Source of the DNA: Auanema rhodensis
Taxonomy: Eukaryota; Nematoda; Chromadorea; Rhabditida; Rhabditidae
Direction: 5' to 3'
NCBI GenBank assembly: GCA_964057225.1
Contig: OZ059900.1
Coordinates: 3,916,501-3,980,500, forward strand
Length of the DNA: 64,000 nt
In this document: in pieces, positions 24,671 through 39,800 of the stretch
Layout of the letters: the number at the start of each line of letters is the position of its first letter
How positions within the stretch are numbered: the first letter of the stretch is position 1
Made by a program: the position numbers and the translations under genes
Notes under the pieces: model-generated
Told to the model about the DNA's origin: nothing
Databases searched by the model: none
Seen by the model: only the letters and a program-made list of their open reading frames with translations

Positions 24671-26755
24671 TATCACAGAATTTGTTCCAAAAATCGGTGA
24701 GTATATGGTGTTAAAGGCAAAAAACGACCATACTTAGTGTAGTAATGCTATTTGAGCGAAATTCAGTGATTTAAACATTATTAGTGTATATTTGGAGACT
24801 TTCGTTATCACAGACAATAAAACTATGCTTTTGATCATAGATATGAGCGATTTAGCCAAATTGCACTCAAAACTCGGAAAATTCAAAAATTCTTTCTATT
24901 TTCGACCTTTTTTGATCAAAATGAATAAATATCAGTGCAAACTTGTAAAAATAGACTTATTTCGTGTATTATGTGTTTGATTCTCAAATCTTAACAAATA
25001 TGATCAAAATTTACGAGTATCACAGAATTTGTACCAAAAATCGGTGAGTATATGGTGTTAAAGGCAAAAAACGACCATACTTAGTGTAGTAATGCTATTT
25101 GAGCGAAATTCAGTGATTTAAACTACATTAGTGTTTAATCAATGACTTTTGTTATCATAGACAATAAAACTATGCTTTTGATCATATATATGAGCGATTC
25201 AACCAGATAGGACTCAAAACTCGGAAATTTCAAAAATTCTTTCTATTTTCGACCTTTTTTGATCAAAATGAATAAATATCAGCGCAGACTCATGAAAATA
25301 GACTGATTTTGTGTATTGTGTGTTTGATTCTCAAATCTTAACAAATATGATCAAAATTTACGAGTATCACAGAATTTGTACCAAAAATCGGTGAGTATAT
25401 GGTGTTAAAGGCAAAAAACGACCATACTTAGTGTAGTAATGCTATTTGAGCGAAATTCAGTGATTTAAACTACATTAGTGTTTAATCAATGACTTTTGTT
25501 GTCATAGACAATAAAACTATGCTTTTGATCATATATATGAGCGATTCAGCCAGATAGGACTCAAAACTCGGAAAATTCAAAAATTCTTTCTATTTTCGAC
25601 CTTTTTTGATCAAAATGAATAAATATCAGTGCAAACTCGTAAAAATATACTGATTTTGTGTATTATGTGTTTGATTCTCGAATCTTAGCAAATATGATCA
25701 AAATTTACAAGTATTACAGATTGTGTACCAAAAATCGGTGAGTATATGGTGTTAGAGGCATAAAAACGACCATACTTAGTGTAGTGATGCTATTTGAGCA
25801 AAATTCAGTGATTTAAACATTATTAGTGTTTAATTAATGACTTTCGTTGTTATAGACAATAAAACTATGCTTTTGATCATATATATGAGCGATTTATACA
25901 AATTGGACTCAAAACTCGGAAAATTCAAAAATTCTGTCTATTTTCGACCTTTTTTGATCAAAATGAATAAATATTACTGCAAACTCATAAAAATAGACTG
26001 ATTTTGTATATTGTGTGTTTGATTCTCAAATCGTAACAAATATGATCAAAATTTACGAGTATCACAGATTTTGTACCAAAAATCGGTGAATCTATGGTGT
26101 TAAAGGTATAAAAACGACCATACTTAGTGTAGTAATGCTATTTAAGCGAAATTCAGTGATTTAAACATTATTTATGTTTAATTAATGACTTTTGTTGTCA
26201 TAGACAATAAAACTATGCCTTTGATCATATATATGAGCGATTTATACAAATTGGACTCAAAACTCGGAAAATTCAAAAATTCTGTCTATTTTTGACCTTT
26301 TTTGATCAAAATGAATAAATATCAGTGCAGACTCATGAAAATAGACTGATTTTGTATATTGTGTGTTTGATTCTCAAATCGTAACAAATATGATCAAAAT
26401 TTACGAGTATCACAGAATTTGTTCCAAAAATCGGTGAGTATATGGTGTTAGAGGCATAAAAACGACCATACTTAGTGTAGTAATGCTATTAGAGTGAAAT
26501 TCAGTGATTTAAACATCATTAGTGTCTAATTAATGACTTTTGTTGTTATAGACAATAAAACTATGCTTTTGATCGTATATATGAGCGATTTATACAAATT
26601 GGACTCAAAACTCGGAAAATTCAAAAATTCTGTCTATTTTCGACCTTTTTTGATCAAAATGAATAAATATTAGTGCAAACTCATAAAAATAGACTGATTT
26701 TGTATATTGTGTGTTTGATTCTCAAATCGTAACAAATATGATCAAAATTTACGAG
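24671..26755 (+). repeat. Block B six-monomer unit, copy 2 (2,085 bp)
   Basis: Same monomer order and length as 19458-21542. Minor differences are visible, for example CATTATTTATG in place of CATCATTTATG near 26165 and TTTTTGACC in place of TTTTCGACC near 26290. Confidence 0.9.
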
Positions 26756-29536
26756 TATCACAGAATTTGTTCCAAAAATCGGTGAGTATATGGTGTTAAA
26801 GGCAAAAAACGACCATACTTAGTGTAGTAATGCTATTTGAGCGAAATTCAGTGATTTAAACATTATTAGTGTATATTTGGAGACTTTCGTTATCACAGAC
26901 AATAAAACTATGCTTTTGATCATAGATATGAGCGATTTAGCCAAATTGCACTCAAAACTCGGAAAATTCAAAAATTCTTTCTATTTTCGACCTTTTTTGA
27001 TCAAAATGAATAAATATCAGTGCAAACTTGTAAAAATAGACTTATTTCGTGTATTATGTGTTTGATTCTCAAATCTTAACAAATATGATCAAAATTTACG
27101 AGTATCACAGAATTTGTACCAAAAATCGGTGAGTATATGGTGTTAAAGGCAAAAAACGACCATACTTAGTGTAGTAATGCTATTTGAGCGAAATTCAGTG
27201 ATTTAAACTACATTAGTGTTTAATCAATGACTTTTGTTATCATAGACAATAAAACTATGCTTTTGATCATATATATGAGCGATTCAGCCAGATAGGACTC
27301 AAAACTCGGAAAATTCAAAAATTCTTTCTATTTTCGACCTTTTTTGATCAAAATGAATAAATATCAGTGCAAACTCGTAAAAATATACTGATTTTGTGTA
27401 TTATGTGTTTGATTCTCGAATCTTAGCAAATATGATCAAAATTTACAAGTATTACAGATTGTGTACCAAAAATCGGTGAGTATATGGTGTTAGAGGCATA
27501 AAAACGACCATACTTAGTGTAGTGATGCTATTTGAGCAAAATTCAGTGATTTAAACATTATTAGTGTTTAATTAATGACTTTCGTTGTTATAGACAATAA
27601 AACTATGCTTTTGATCATATATATGAGCGATTTATACAAATTGGACTCAAAACTCGGAAAATTCAAAAATTCTGTCTATTTTCGACCTTTTTTGATCAAA
27701 ATGAATAAATATTACTGCAAACTCATAAAAATAGACTGATTTTGTATATTGTGTGTTTGATTCTCAAATCGTAACAAATATGATCAAAATTTACGAGTAT
27801 CACAGATTTTGTACCAAAAATCGGTGAGTATATGGTGTTAGAGGCATAAAAACGACCATACTTAGTGTAGTAATGCTATTAGAGTGAAATTCAGTGATTT
27901 AAACATTATTAGTGTTTAATCAGTGACTTTTGTTGTCATAGACAATAAAACTATGCTTTTGATCATATATATGAGCGATTTAGCCAAATTGGACTCAAAA
28001 CTCGGAAAATTCAAAAATTCTTTCTATTTTCGACCTTTTTTGATCAAAATGAATAAATATCAGTGCAAACTCATAAAAATAGACTGATTTTGTGTATTGT
28101 GTGTTTGATTCTCAAATCGTAACAAATATGATCAAAATTTACGAGTATTACAGATTTTGTACCAAAAATCGGTGAGTATATGGTGTTAGAGGCATAAAAA
28201 CGACCATACTTAGTGTAGTAATGCTATTAGAGTGAAATTCAGTGATTTAAACATTATTAGTGTTTTCTTAATGACTTTTGTTATCATAGACAATAAAACT
28301 ATGCTTTTGATCATATATATGAGCGATTTAGCCAAATTGGACTCAAAACTCGAAAAATTCAAAAATTCTTTCTATTTTCGACCTTTTTTGATCAAAATGA
28401 ATAAATATCAGTGCAAACTTGTAAAAATAGACTGATTTTGTGTATTGTATGTTTGATTCTCGAATCTTAACAAATATGATCAAAATTTACAAGTATTACA
28501 GATTTTGTACCAAAAATCGGTGAGTATATGGTGTTAGAGCCATAAAAACGACCATACTTAGTGTAGTAATGCTATTAGAGTGAAATTCAGTGATTTAAAC
28601 ATTATTAGTGTTTTCTTAATGACTTTTGTTATCATAGACAATAAAACTATGCTTTTGATCATATATATGAGCGATTCAACCAGATAGGACTCAAAACTCG
28701 GAAATTTCAAAAATTCTTTCTATTTTCGACCTTTTTTGATCAAAATGAATAAATATCAGCGCAGACTCATGAAAATAGACTGATTTTGTGTATTGTGTGT
28801 TTGATTCTCAAATCTTAACAAATATGATCAAAATTTACGAGTATCACAGAATTTGTACCAAAAATCGGTGAGTATATGGTGTTAAAGGCAAAAAACGACC
28901 ATACTTAGTGTAGTAATGCTATTTGAGCGAAATTCAGTGATTTAAACTACATTAGTGTTTAATCAATGACTTTTGTTGTCATAGACAATAAAACTATGCT
29001 TTTGATCATATATATGAGCGATTCAGCCAGATAGGACTCAAAACTCGGAAAATTCAAAAATTCTTTCTATTTTCGACCTTTTTTGATCAAAATGAATAAA
29101 TATCAGTGCAAACTCGTAAAAATATACTGATTTTGTGTATTATGTGTTTGATTCTCGAATCTTAGCAAATATGATCGAAATTTACAAGTATTACAGATTG
29201 TGTACCAAAAATCGGTGAGTATATGGTGTTAGAGGCATAAAAACGACCATACTTAGTGTAGTAATGCTATTAGAGTGAAATTCAGTGATTTAAACATCAT
29301 TAGTGTCTAATTAATGACTTTTGTTGTTATAGACAATAAAACTATGCTTTTGATCGTATATATGAGCGATTTATACAAATTGGACTCAAAACTCGGAAAA
29401 TTCAAAAATTCTGTCTATTTTCGACCTTTTTTGATCAAAATGAATAAATATTAGTGCAAACTCATAAAAATAGACTGATTTTGTATATTGTGTGTTTGAT
29501 TCTCAAATCGTAACAAATATGATCAAAATTTACGAG
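26756..29536 (+). repeat. Block B nine-monomer unit with one monomer deleted (2,781 bp)
   Basis: Matches 21543-24670 except that the second and third monomers are fused. The fused monomer has TTTTGTTATCATAG of the second (A at 27239) and CAGCCAGATAGG of the third (G at 27287), so one 347-bp unit was lost between these markers. All later monomers stay in register. Confidence 0.9.
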
Positions 29537-32500
29537 TATCACAGAATTTGTTCCAAAAATCGGTGAGTATATGGTGTTAAAGGCAAAAAACGACCATACT
29601 TAGTGTAGTAATGCTATTTGAGCGAAATTCAGTGATTTAAACATTATTAGTGTATATTTGGAGACTTTCGTTATCACAGACAATAAAACTATGCTTTTGA
29701 TCATAGATATGAGCGATTTAGCCAAATTGCACTCAAAACTCGGAAAATTCAAAAATTCTTTCTATTTTCGACCTTTTTTGATCAAAATGAATAAATATCA
29801 GTGCAAACTTGTAAAAATAGACTTATTTCGTGTATTATGTGTTTGATTCTCAAATCTTAACAAATATGATCAAAATTTACGAGTATCACAGAATTTGTAC
29901 CAAAAATCGGTGAGTATATGGTGTTAAAGGCAAAAAACGACCATACTTAGTGTAGTAATGCTATTTGAGCGAAATTCAGTGATTTAAACTACATTAGTGT
30001 TTAATCAATGACTTTTGTTATCATAGACAATAAAACTATGCTTTTGATCATATATATGAGCGATTCAACCAGATAGGACTCAAAACTCGGAAATTTCAAA
30101 AATTCTTTCTATTTTCGACCTTTTTTGATCAAAATGAATAAATATCAGCGCAGACTCATGAAAATAGACTGATTTTGTGTATTGTGTGTTTGATTCTCAA
30201 ATCTTAACAAATATGATCAAAATTTACGAGTATCACAGAATTTGTACCAAAAATCGGTGAATATATGGTGTTAAAGGCAAAAAACGACCATACTTAGTGT
30301 AGTAATGCTATTTGAGCGAAATTCAGTGATTTAAACTACATTAGTGTTTAATCAATGACTTTTGTTGTCATAGACAATAAAACTATGCTTTTGATCATAT
30401 ATATGAGCGATTCAGCCAGATAGGACTCAAAACTCGGAAAATTCAAAAATTCTTTCTATTTTCGACCTTTTTTGATCAAAATGAATAAATATCAGTGCAA
30501 ACTCGTAAAAATATACTGATTTTGTGTATTATGTGTTTGATTCTCGAATCTTAGCAAATATGATCAAAATTTACAAGTATTACAGATTGTGTACCAAAAA
30601 TCGGTGAGTATATGGTGTTAGAGGCATAAAAACGACCATACTTAGTGTAGTGATGCTATTTGAGCAAAATTCAGTGATTTAAACATTATTAGTGTTTAAT
30701 TAATGACTTTCGTTGTTATAGACAATAAAACTATGCTTTTGATCATATATATGAGCGATTTATACAAATTGGACTCAAAACTCGGAAAATTCAAAAATTC
30801 TGTCTATTTTCGACCTTTTTTGATCAAAATGAATAAATATTACTGCAAACTCATAAAAATAGACTGATTTTGTATATTGTGTGTTTGATTCTCAAATCGT
30901 AACAAATATGATCAAAATTTACGAGTATCACAGATTTTGTACCAAAAATCGGTGAGTATATGGTGTTAGAGGCATAAAAACGACCATACTTAGTGTAGTA
31001 ATGCTATTAGAGTGAAATTCAGTGATTTAAACATTATTAGTGTTTAATCAGTGACTTTTGTTGTCATAGACAATAAAACTATGCTTTTGATCATATATAT
31101 GAGCGATTTAGCCAAATTGGACTCAAAACTCGGAAAATTCAAAAATTCTTTCTATTTTCGACCTTTTTTGATCAAAATGAATAAATATCAGTGCAAACTC
31201 ATAAAAATAGACTGATTTTGTGTATTCTGTGTTTGATTCTCAAATCGTAACAAATATGATCAAAATTTACGAGTATTACAGATTTTGTACCAAAAATCGG
31301 TGAGTATATGGTGTTAGAGGCATAAAAACGACCATACTTAGTGTAGTAATGCTATTAGAGTGAAATTCAGTGATTTAAACATTATTAGTGTTTTCTTAAT
31401 GACTTTTGTTATCATAGACAATAAAACTATGCTTTTGATCATATATATGAGCGATTTAGCCAAATTGGACTCAAAACTCGAAAAATTCAAAAATTCTTTC
31501 TATTTTCGACCTTTTTTGATCAAAATGAATAAATATCAGTGCAAACTTGTAAAAATAGACTGATTTTGTGTATTGTATGTTTGATTCTCGAATCTTAACA
31601 AATATGATCAAAATTTACAAGTATTACAGATTTTGTACCAAAAATCGGTGAGTATATGGTGTTAGAGCCATAAAAACGACCATACTTAGTGTAGTAATGC
31701 TATTAGAGTGAAATTCAGTGATTTAAACATTATTAGTGTTTTCTTAATGACTTTTGTTATCATAGACAATAAAACTATGCTTTTGATCATATATATGAGC
31801 GATTCAACCAGATAGGACTCAAAACTCGGAAATTTCAAAAATTCTTTCTATTTTCGACCTTTTTTGATCAAAATGAATAAATATCAGCGCAGACTCATGA
31901 AAATAGACTGATTTTGTGTATTGTGTGTTTGATTCTCAAATCTTAACAAATATGATCAAAATTTACGAGTATCACAGAATTTGTACCAGAAATCGGTGAG
32001 TATATGGTGTTAAAGGCAAAAAACGACCATACTTAGTGTAGTAATGCTATTTGAGCGAAATTCAGTGATTTAAACTACATTAGTGTTTAATCAATGACTT
32101 TTGTTGTCATAGACAATAAAACTATGCTTTTGATCATATATATGAGCGATTCAGCCAGATAGGACTCAAAACTCGGAAAATTCAAAAATTCTTTCTATTT
32201 TCGACCTTTTTTGATCAAAATGAATAAATATCAGTGCAAACTCGTAAAAATATACTGATTTTGTGTATTATGTGTTTGATTCTCAAATCTTAGCAAATAT
32301 GATCAAAATTTACAAGTATTACAGATTGTGTACCAAAAATCGGTGAGTATATGGTGTTAGAGGCATAAAAACGACCATACTTAGTGTAGTAATGCTATTA
32401 GAGTGAAATTCAGTGATTTAAACATTATTAGTGTTTAATTAATGACTTTTGTTGTTATAGACAATAAAACTATGCTTTTGATCATATATATGAGCGATTT

Positions 32501-32664
32501 ATACAAATTGGACTCAAAACTCGGAAAATTCAAAAATTCTGTCTATTTTCGACCTTTTTTGATCAAAATGAATAAATATTACTGCAAACTCATAAAAATA
32601 GACTGATTTTGTATATTGTGTGTTTGATTCTCAAATCGTAACAAATTTGATCAAAATTTACGAG
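29537..32664 (+). repeat. Block B nine-monomer unit, copy 3, grading into block C
   Basis: 3,128 bp long and collinear with 21543-24670 for its first eight monomers. The last monomer differs: it has GTGTTTAATTAATG, GATCATATAT and TATTACTGC in place of GTGTCTAATTAATG, GATCGTATAT and TATTAGTGC. The last three monomers (from about 31622) are also collinear with 35793-36835 at 4,171 bp, the block C period, and share the private word TTGTACCAGAAATCGG. They therefore belong to both blocks. Confidence 0.88.
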
Positions 32665-35600
32665 TATCACAGAATTTGTTCCAAAAATCGGTGAGTATAT
32701 GGTGTTAGAGGCATAAAAACGACCATACTTAGTGTAGTAATGCTATTAGAGTGAAATTCAGTGATTTAAACATTATTAGTGTATATTTGGAGACTTTCGT
32801 TATCACAGACAATAAAACTATGCTTTTGATCATAGATATGAGCGATTTAGCCAAATTGGACTCAAAACTCGGAAAATTCAAAAATTCTTTCTATTTTCGA
32901 CCTTTTTTGATCAAAATGAATAAATATCAGTGCAGACTCATGAAAATAGACTGATTTTGTGTATTGTGTGTTTGATTCTCAAATCGTAACAAATATGATC
33001 AAAATTTACGAGTATCACAGAATTTGTACCAAAAATCGGTGAGTATATGGTGTTAAAGGCAAAAAACGACCATACTTAGTGTAGTAATGCTATTAGAGTG
33101 AAATTCAGTGATTTAAACATTATTAGTGTTTTCTTAATGACTTTTGTTGTCATAGACAATAAAACTATGCTTTTGATCATATATATGAGCGATTTAGCCA
33201 AATTGGACTCAAAACTCGGAAAATTCAAAAATTCTGTCTATTTTCGACCTTTTTTGATCAAAATGAATAAATATCAGTGCAAACTTGTAAAAATAGACTT
33301 ATTTCGTGTATTATGTGTTTGATTCTCGAATCTTAGCAAATATGATCAAAATTTACAAGTATTACAGATTTTGTACCAAAAATCGGTGAGTATATGGTGT
33401 TAGAGGCATAAAAACGACCATACTTAGTGTAGTAATGCTATTAGAGTAAAATTCAGTGATTTAAACATTATTAGTGTTCAATTAATGACTTTTGTTGTCA
33501 TAGACAATAAAACTATGCTTTTGATCATATATATGAGCGATTTAGCCAAATTGGACTCAAAACTCGAAAAATTCAAAAATTCTTTCTATTTTCGACCTTT
33601 TTTGATCAAAATGAATAAATATCAGTGCAGACTCATGAAAATAAACTGATTTTGTGTATTGTGTGTTTGATTCTCAAATCGTAACAAATATGATCAAAAT
33701 TTACGAGTATCACAGAATTTGTACCAAAAATCGGTGAGTATATGGTGTTAAAGGCAAAAAACGACCATACTTATTGTAGTAATGCTATTAGAGTGAAATT
33801 CAGTGATTTAAACATTATTAGTGTTTTCTTAATGACTTTTGTTGTCATAGACAATAAAACTATGCTTTTGATCATATATATGAGCGATTTAGCCAAATTG
33901 GACTCAAAACTCGGAAAATTCAAAAATTCTTTCTATTTTCGACCTTTTTTGATCAAAATGAATAAATATCAGTGCAAACTCATAAAAATAGACTGATTTT
34001 GTGTATTGTGTGTTTGATTCTCAAATCGTAACAAATATGATCAAAATTTACGAGTATTACAGATTTTGTACCAAAAATCGGTGAGTATATGGTGTTAGAG
34101 GCATAAAAACGACCATACTTAGTGTAGTAATGCTATTAGAGTGAAATTCAGTGATTTAAACATTATTAGTGTTTTCTTAATGACTTTTGTTGTCATAGAC
34201 AATAAAACTATGCTTTTGATCATATATATGAGCGATTTAGCCAAATTGGACTCAAAACTCGGAAAATTCAAAAATTCTGTCTATTTTCGACCTTTTTTGA
34301 TCAAAATGAATAAATATTACTGCAAACTCATAAAAATAGACTGATTTTGTATATTGTGTGTTTGATTCTCAAATCGTAACAAATTTGATCAAAATTTACG
34401 AGTATCACAGAATTTGTTCCAAAAATCGGTGAGTATATGGTGTTAGAGGCATAAAAACGACCATACTTAGTGTAGTAATGCTATTAGAGTGAAATTCAGT
34501 GATTTAAACATCATTAATGTTTAATTAATGACTTTTGTTGTCATAGACAATAAAACTATGCTTTTGATCATATATATGAGCGATTTAGCCAAATTGGACT
34601 CAAAACTCGGAAATTTCAAAAATGCTTTCTATTTTCGACCTTTTTTGATCAAAACGAATAAATATCAGTGCAGACTCATGAAAATAGACTGATTTTGTGT
34701 ATTGTGTGTTTGATTCTCAAATCGTAACAAATATGATCAAAATTTACGAGTATCACAGAATTTGTACCAAAAATCGGTGAGTATATGGTGTTAAAGGCGA
34801 AAAACGACCATACTTAGTGTAGTAATGCTATTTGAGCGAAATTCAGTGATTTAAACATTATTAGTGTTTAATTAATGACTTTTGTTGTTATAGACAATAA
34901 AACTATGCTTTTGATCATATATATGAGCGATTTATACAAATTGGACTCAAAACTCGGAAAATTCAAAAATTCTGTCTATTATCGACCTTTTTTGATCAAA
35001 ATGAATAAATATTAGTGCAAACTCATAAAAATAGACTGATTTTGTGTATTGTATGTTTGATTCTCGAATCTTAACAAATATGATCAAAATTTACGAGTAT
35101 CACAGAATTTGTACCAAAAATCGGTGAGTATATGGTGTTAAAGGCATAAAAATGACCATACTTAGTGTAGGAATGCATTTTGAGCGAAATTCAGTGATTT
35201 AAACATCATTAGTGTTTATTTAATGACTTTTGTTGTTATAGACAATAAAACTATGCTTTTGATCATATATATGAGCGATTTAGCCAAATTGGACTCAAAA
35301 CTCGGAAAATTCAAAAATTCTGTCTATTTTCGACCTTTTTTGATCAAAATGAATAAATATTAGTGCAAACTCATAAAATTAGACTGATTTTGTGTATTGT
35401 GTGTTTGATTCTCAAATCGTAACAAATATGATCAAAATTTACGAGTATCACAGAATTTGTACCAAAAATCGGTGAGTATATGGTGTTAAAGGTAAAAAAC
35501 GACCATACTTAGTGTAGTAATGCTATTTGAGCGAAATTCAGTGATTTAAACATCATTAGTGTTTAATCAGTGACTTTTGTTGTCATAGAAAATAAAACTA

Positions 35601-36835
35601 TGCTTTTGATCATAGATATGAGCGATTTAGCCAAATTGGACTCAAAACTCGGAAAATTCAAAAATTCTTTCTATTTTCGACCTTTTTTGATCAAAATGAA
35701 TAAATATCAGTGCAAACTTGTAAAAATAGACTTATTTCGTGTATTATGTGTTTGATTCTCGAATCTTAGCAAATATGATCAAAATTTACAAGTATTACAG
35801 ATTTTGTACCAAAAATCGGTGAGTATATGGTGTTAGAGCCATAAAAACGACCATACTTAGTGTAGTAATGCTATTAGAGTGAAATTCAGTGATTTAAACA
35901 TTATTAGTGTTTTCTTAATGACTTTTGTTATCATAGACAATAAAACTATGCTTTTGATCATATATATGAGCGATTCAACCAGATAGGACTCAAAACTCGG
36001 AAATTTCAAAAATTCTTTCTATTTTCGACCTTTTTTGATCAAAATGAATAAATATCAGCGCAGACTCATGAAAATAGACTGATTTTGTGTATTGTGTGTT
36101 TGATTCTCAAATCTTAACAAATATGATCAAAATTTACGAGTATCACAGAATTTGTACCAGAAATCGGTGAGTATATGGTGTTAAAGGCAAAAAACGACCA
36201 TACTTAGTGTAGTAATGCTATTTGAGCGAAATTCAGTGATTTAAACTACATTAGTGTTTAATCAATGACTTTTGTTGTCATAGACAATAAAACTATGCTT
36301 TTGATCATATATATGAGCGATTCAGCCAGATAGGACTCAAAACTCGGAAAATTCAAAAATTCTTTCTATTTTCGACCTTTTTTGATCAAAATGAATAAAT
36401 ATCAGTGCAAACTCGTAAAAATATACTGATTTTGTGTATTATGTGTTTGATTCTCAAATCTTAGCAAATATGATCAAAATTTACAAGTATTACAGATTGT
36501 GTACCAAAAATCGGTGAGTATATGGTGTTAGAGGCATAAAAACGACCATACTTAGTGTAGTAATGCTATTAGAGTGAAATTCAGTGATTTAAACATTATT
36601 AGTGTTTAATTAATGACTTTTGTTGTTATAGACAATAAAACTATGCTTTTGATCATATATATGAGCGATTTATACAAATTGGACTCAAAACTCGGAAAAT
36701 TCAAAAATTCTGTCTATTTTCGACCTTTTTTGATCAAAATGAATAAATATTACTGCAAACTCATAAAAATAGACTGATTTTGTATATTGTGTGTTTGATT
36801 CTCAAATCGTAACAAATTTGATCAAAATTTACGAG
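32665..36835 (+). repeat. Block C 12-monomer higher-order repeat, copy 1 (4,171 bp)
   Basis: Twelve monomers starting with a TATATTTGGAGAC monomer that has TTGGACTC, unlike block B's TTGCACTC. Other markers are TTCAATTAATG with ACTCGAAAAATTC; AAAATGCTTTC with AAAACGAATAAA; GGCGAAAAACG with ATTATCGACC; AAAATGACC with GTAGGAATGCAT; GGTAAAAAACG with AGAAAATAAAAC; and the GAGCCATAAAAAC/GATTCAACC module shared with block B. Confidence 0.93.
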
Positions 36836-39800
36836 TATCACAGAATTTGTTCCAAAAATCGGTGAGTATATGGTGTTAGAGGCATAAAAACGACCATACT
36901 TAGTGTAGTAATGCTATTAGAGTGAAATTCAGTGATTTAAACATTATTAGTGTATATTTGGAGACTTTCGTTATCACAGACAATAAAACTATGCTTTTGA
37001 TCATAGATATGAGCGATTTAGCCAAATTGGACTCAAAACTCGGAAAATTCAAAAATTCTTTCTATTTTCGACCTTTTTTGATCAAAATGAATAAATATCA
37101 GTGCAGACTCATGAAAATAGACTGATTTTGTGTATTGTGTGTTTGATTCTCAAATCGTAACAAATATGATCAAAATTTACGAGTATCACAGAATTTGTAC
37201 CAAAAATCGGTGAGTATATGGTGTTAAAGGCAAAAAACGACCATACTTAGTGTAGTAATGCTATTAGAGTGAAATTCAGTGATTTAAACATTATTAGTGT
37301 TTTCTTAATGACTTTTGTTGTCATAGACAATAAAACTATGCTTTTGATCATATATATGAGCGATTTAGCCAAATTGGACTCAAAACTCGGAAAATTCAAA
37401 AATTCTGTCTATTTTCGACCTTTTTTGATCAAAATGAATAAATATCAGTGCAAACTTGTAAAAATAGACTTATTTCGTGTATTATGTGTTTGATTCTCGA
37501 ATCTTAGCAAATATGATCAAAATTTACAAGTATTACAGATTTTGTACCAAAAATCGGTGAGTATATGGTGTTAGAGGCATAAAAACGACCATACTTAGTG
37601 TAGTAATGCTATTAGAGTAAAATTCAGTGATTTAAACATTATTAGTGTTCAATTAATGACTTTTGTTGTCATAGACAATAAAACTATGCTTTTGATCATA
37701 TATATGAGCGATTTAGCCAAATTGGACTCAAAACTCGAAAAATTCAAAAATTCTTTCTATTTTCGACCTTTTTTGATCAAAATGAATAAATATCAGTGCA
37801 GACTCATGAAAATAAACTGATTTTGTGTATTGTGTGTTTGATTCTCAAATCGTAACAAATATGATCAAAATTTACGAGTATCACAGAATTTGTACCAAAA
37901 ATCGGTGAGTATATGGTGTTAAAGGCAAAAAACGACCATACTTATTGTAGTAATGCTATTAGAGTGAAATTCAGTGATTTAAACATTATTAGTGTTTTCT
38001 TAATGACTTTTGTTGTCATAGACAATAAAACTATGCTTTTGATCATATATATGAGCGATTTAGCCAAATTGGACTCAAAACTCGGAAAATTCAAAAATTC
38101 TTTCTATTTTCGACCTTTTTTGATCAAAATGAATAAATATCAGTGCAAACTCATAAAAATAGACTGATTTTGTGTATTGTGTGTTTGATTCTCAAATCGT
38201 AACAAATATGATCAAAATTTACGAGTATTACAGATTTTGTACCAAAAATCGGTGAGTATATGGTGTTAGAGGCATAAAAACGACCATACTTAGTGTAGTA
38301 ATGCTATTAGAGTGAAATTCAGTGATTTAAACATTATTAGTGTTTTCTTAATGACTTTTGTTGTCATAGACAATAAAACTATGCTTTTGATCATATATAT
38401 GAGCGATTTAGCCAAATTGGACTCAAAACTCGGAAAATTCAAAAATTCTGTCTATTTTCGACCTTTTTTGATCAAAATGAATAAATATTACTGCAAACTC
38501 ATAAAAATAGACTGATTTTGTATATTGTGTGTTTGATTCTCAAATCGTAACAAATTTGATCAAAATTTACGAGTATCACAGAATTTGTTCCAAAAATCGG
38601 TGAGTATATGGTGTTAGAGGCATAAAAACGACCATACTTAGTGTAGTAATGCTATTAGAGTGAAATTCAGTGATTTAAACATCATTAATGTTTAATTAAT
38701 GACTTTTGTTGTCATAGACAATAAAACTATGCTTTTGATCATATATATGAGCGATTTAGCCAAATTGGACTCAAAACTCGGAAATTTCAAAAATGCTTTC
38801 TATTTTCGACCTTTTTTGATCAAAACGAATAAATATCAGTGCAGACTCATGAAAATAGACTGATTTTGTGTATTGTGTGTTTGATTCTCAAATCGTAACA
38901 AATATGATCAAAATTTACGAGTATCACAGAATTTGTACCAAAAATCGGTGAGTATATGGTGTTAAAGGCGAAAAACGACCATACTTAGTGTAGTAATGCT
39001 ATTTGAGCGAAATTCAGTGATTTAAACATTATTAGTGTTTAATTAATGACTTTTGTTGTTATAGACAATAAAACTATGCTTTTGATCATATATATGAGCG
39101 ATTTATACAAATTGGACTCAAAACTCGGAAAATTCAAAAATTCTGTCTATTATCGACCTTTTTTGATCAAAATGAATAAATATTAGTGCAAACTCATAAA
39201 AATAGACTGATTTTGTGTATTGTATGTTTGATTCTCGAATCTTAACAAATATGATCAAAATTTACGAGTATCACAGAATTTGTACCAAAAATCGGTGAGT
39301 ATATGGTGTTAAAGGCATAAAAATGACCATACTTAGTGTAGGAATGCATTTTGAGCGAAATTCAGTGATTTAAACATCATTAGTGTTTATTTAATGACTT
39401 TTGTTGTTATAGACAATAAAACTATGCTTTTGATCATATATATGAGCGATTTAGCCAAATTGGACTCAAAACTCGGAAAATTCAAAAATTCTGTCTATTT
39501 TCGACCTTTTTTGATCAAAATGAATAAATATTAGTGCAAACTCATAAAATTAGACTGATTTTGTGTATTGTGTGTTTGATTCTCAAATCGTAACAAATAT
39601 GATCAAAATTTACGAGTATCACAGAATTTGTACCAAAAATCGGTGAGTATATGGTGTTAAAGGTAAAAAACGACCATACTTAGTGTAGTAATGCTATTTG
39701 AGCGAAATTCAGTGATTTAAACATCATTAGTGTTTAATCAGTGACTTTTGTTGTCATAGAAAATAAAACTATGCTTTTGATCATAGATATGAGCGATTTA

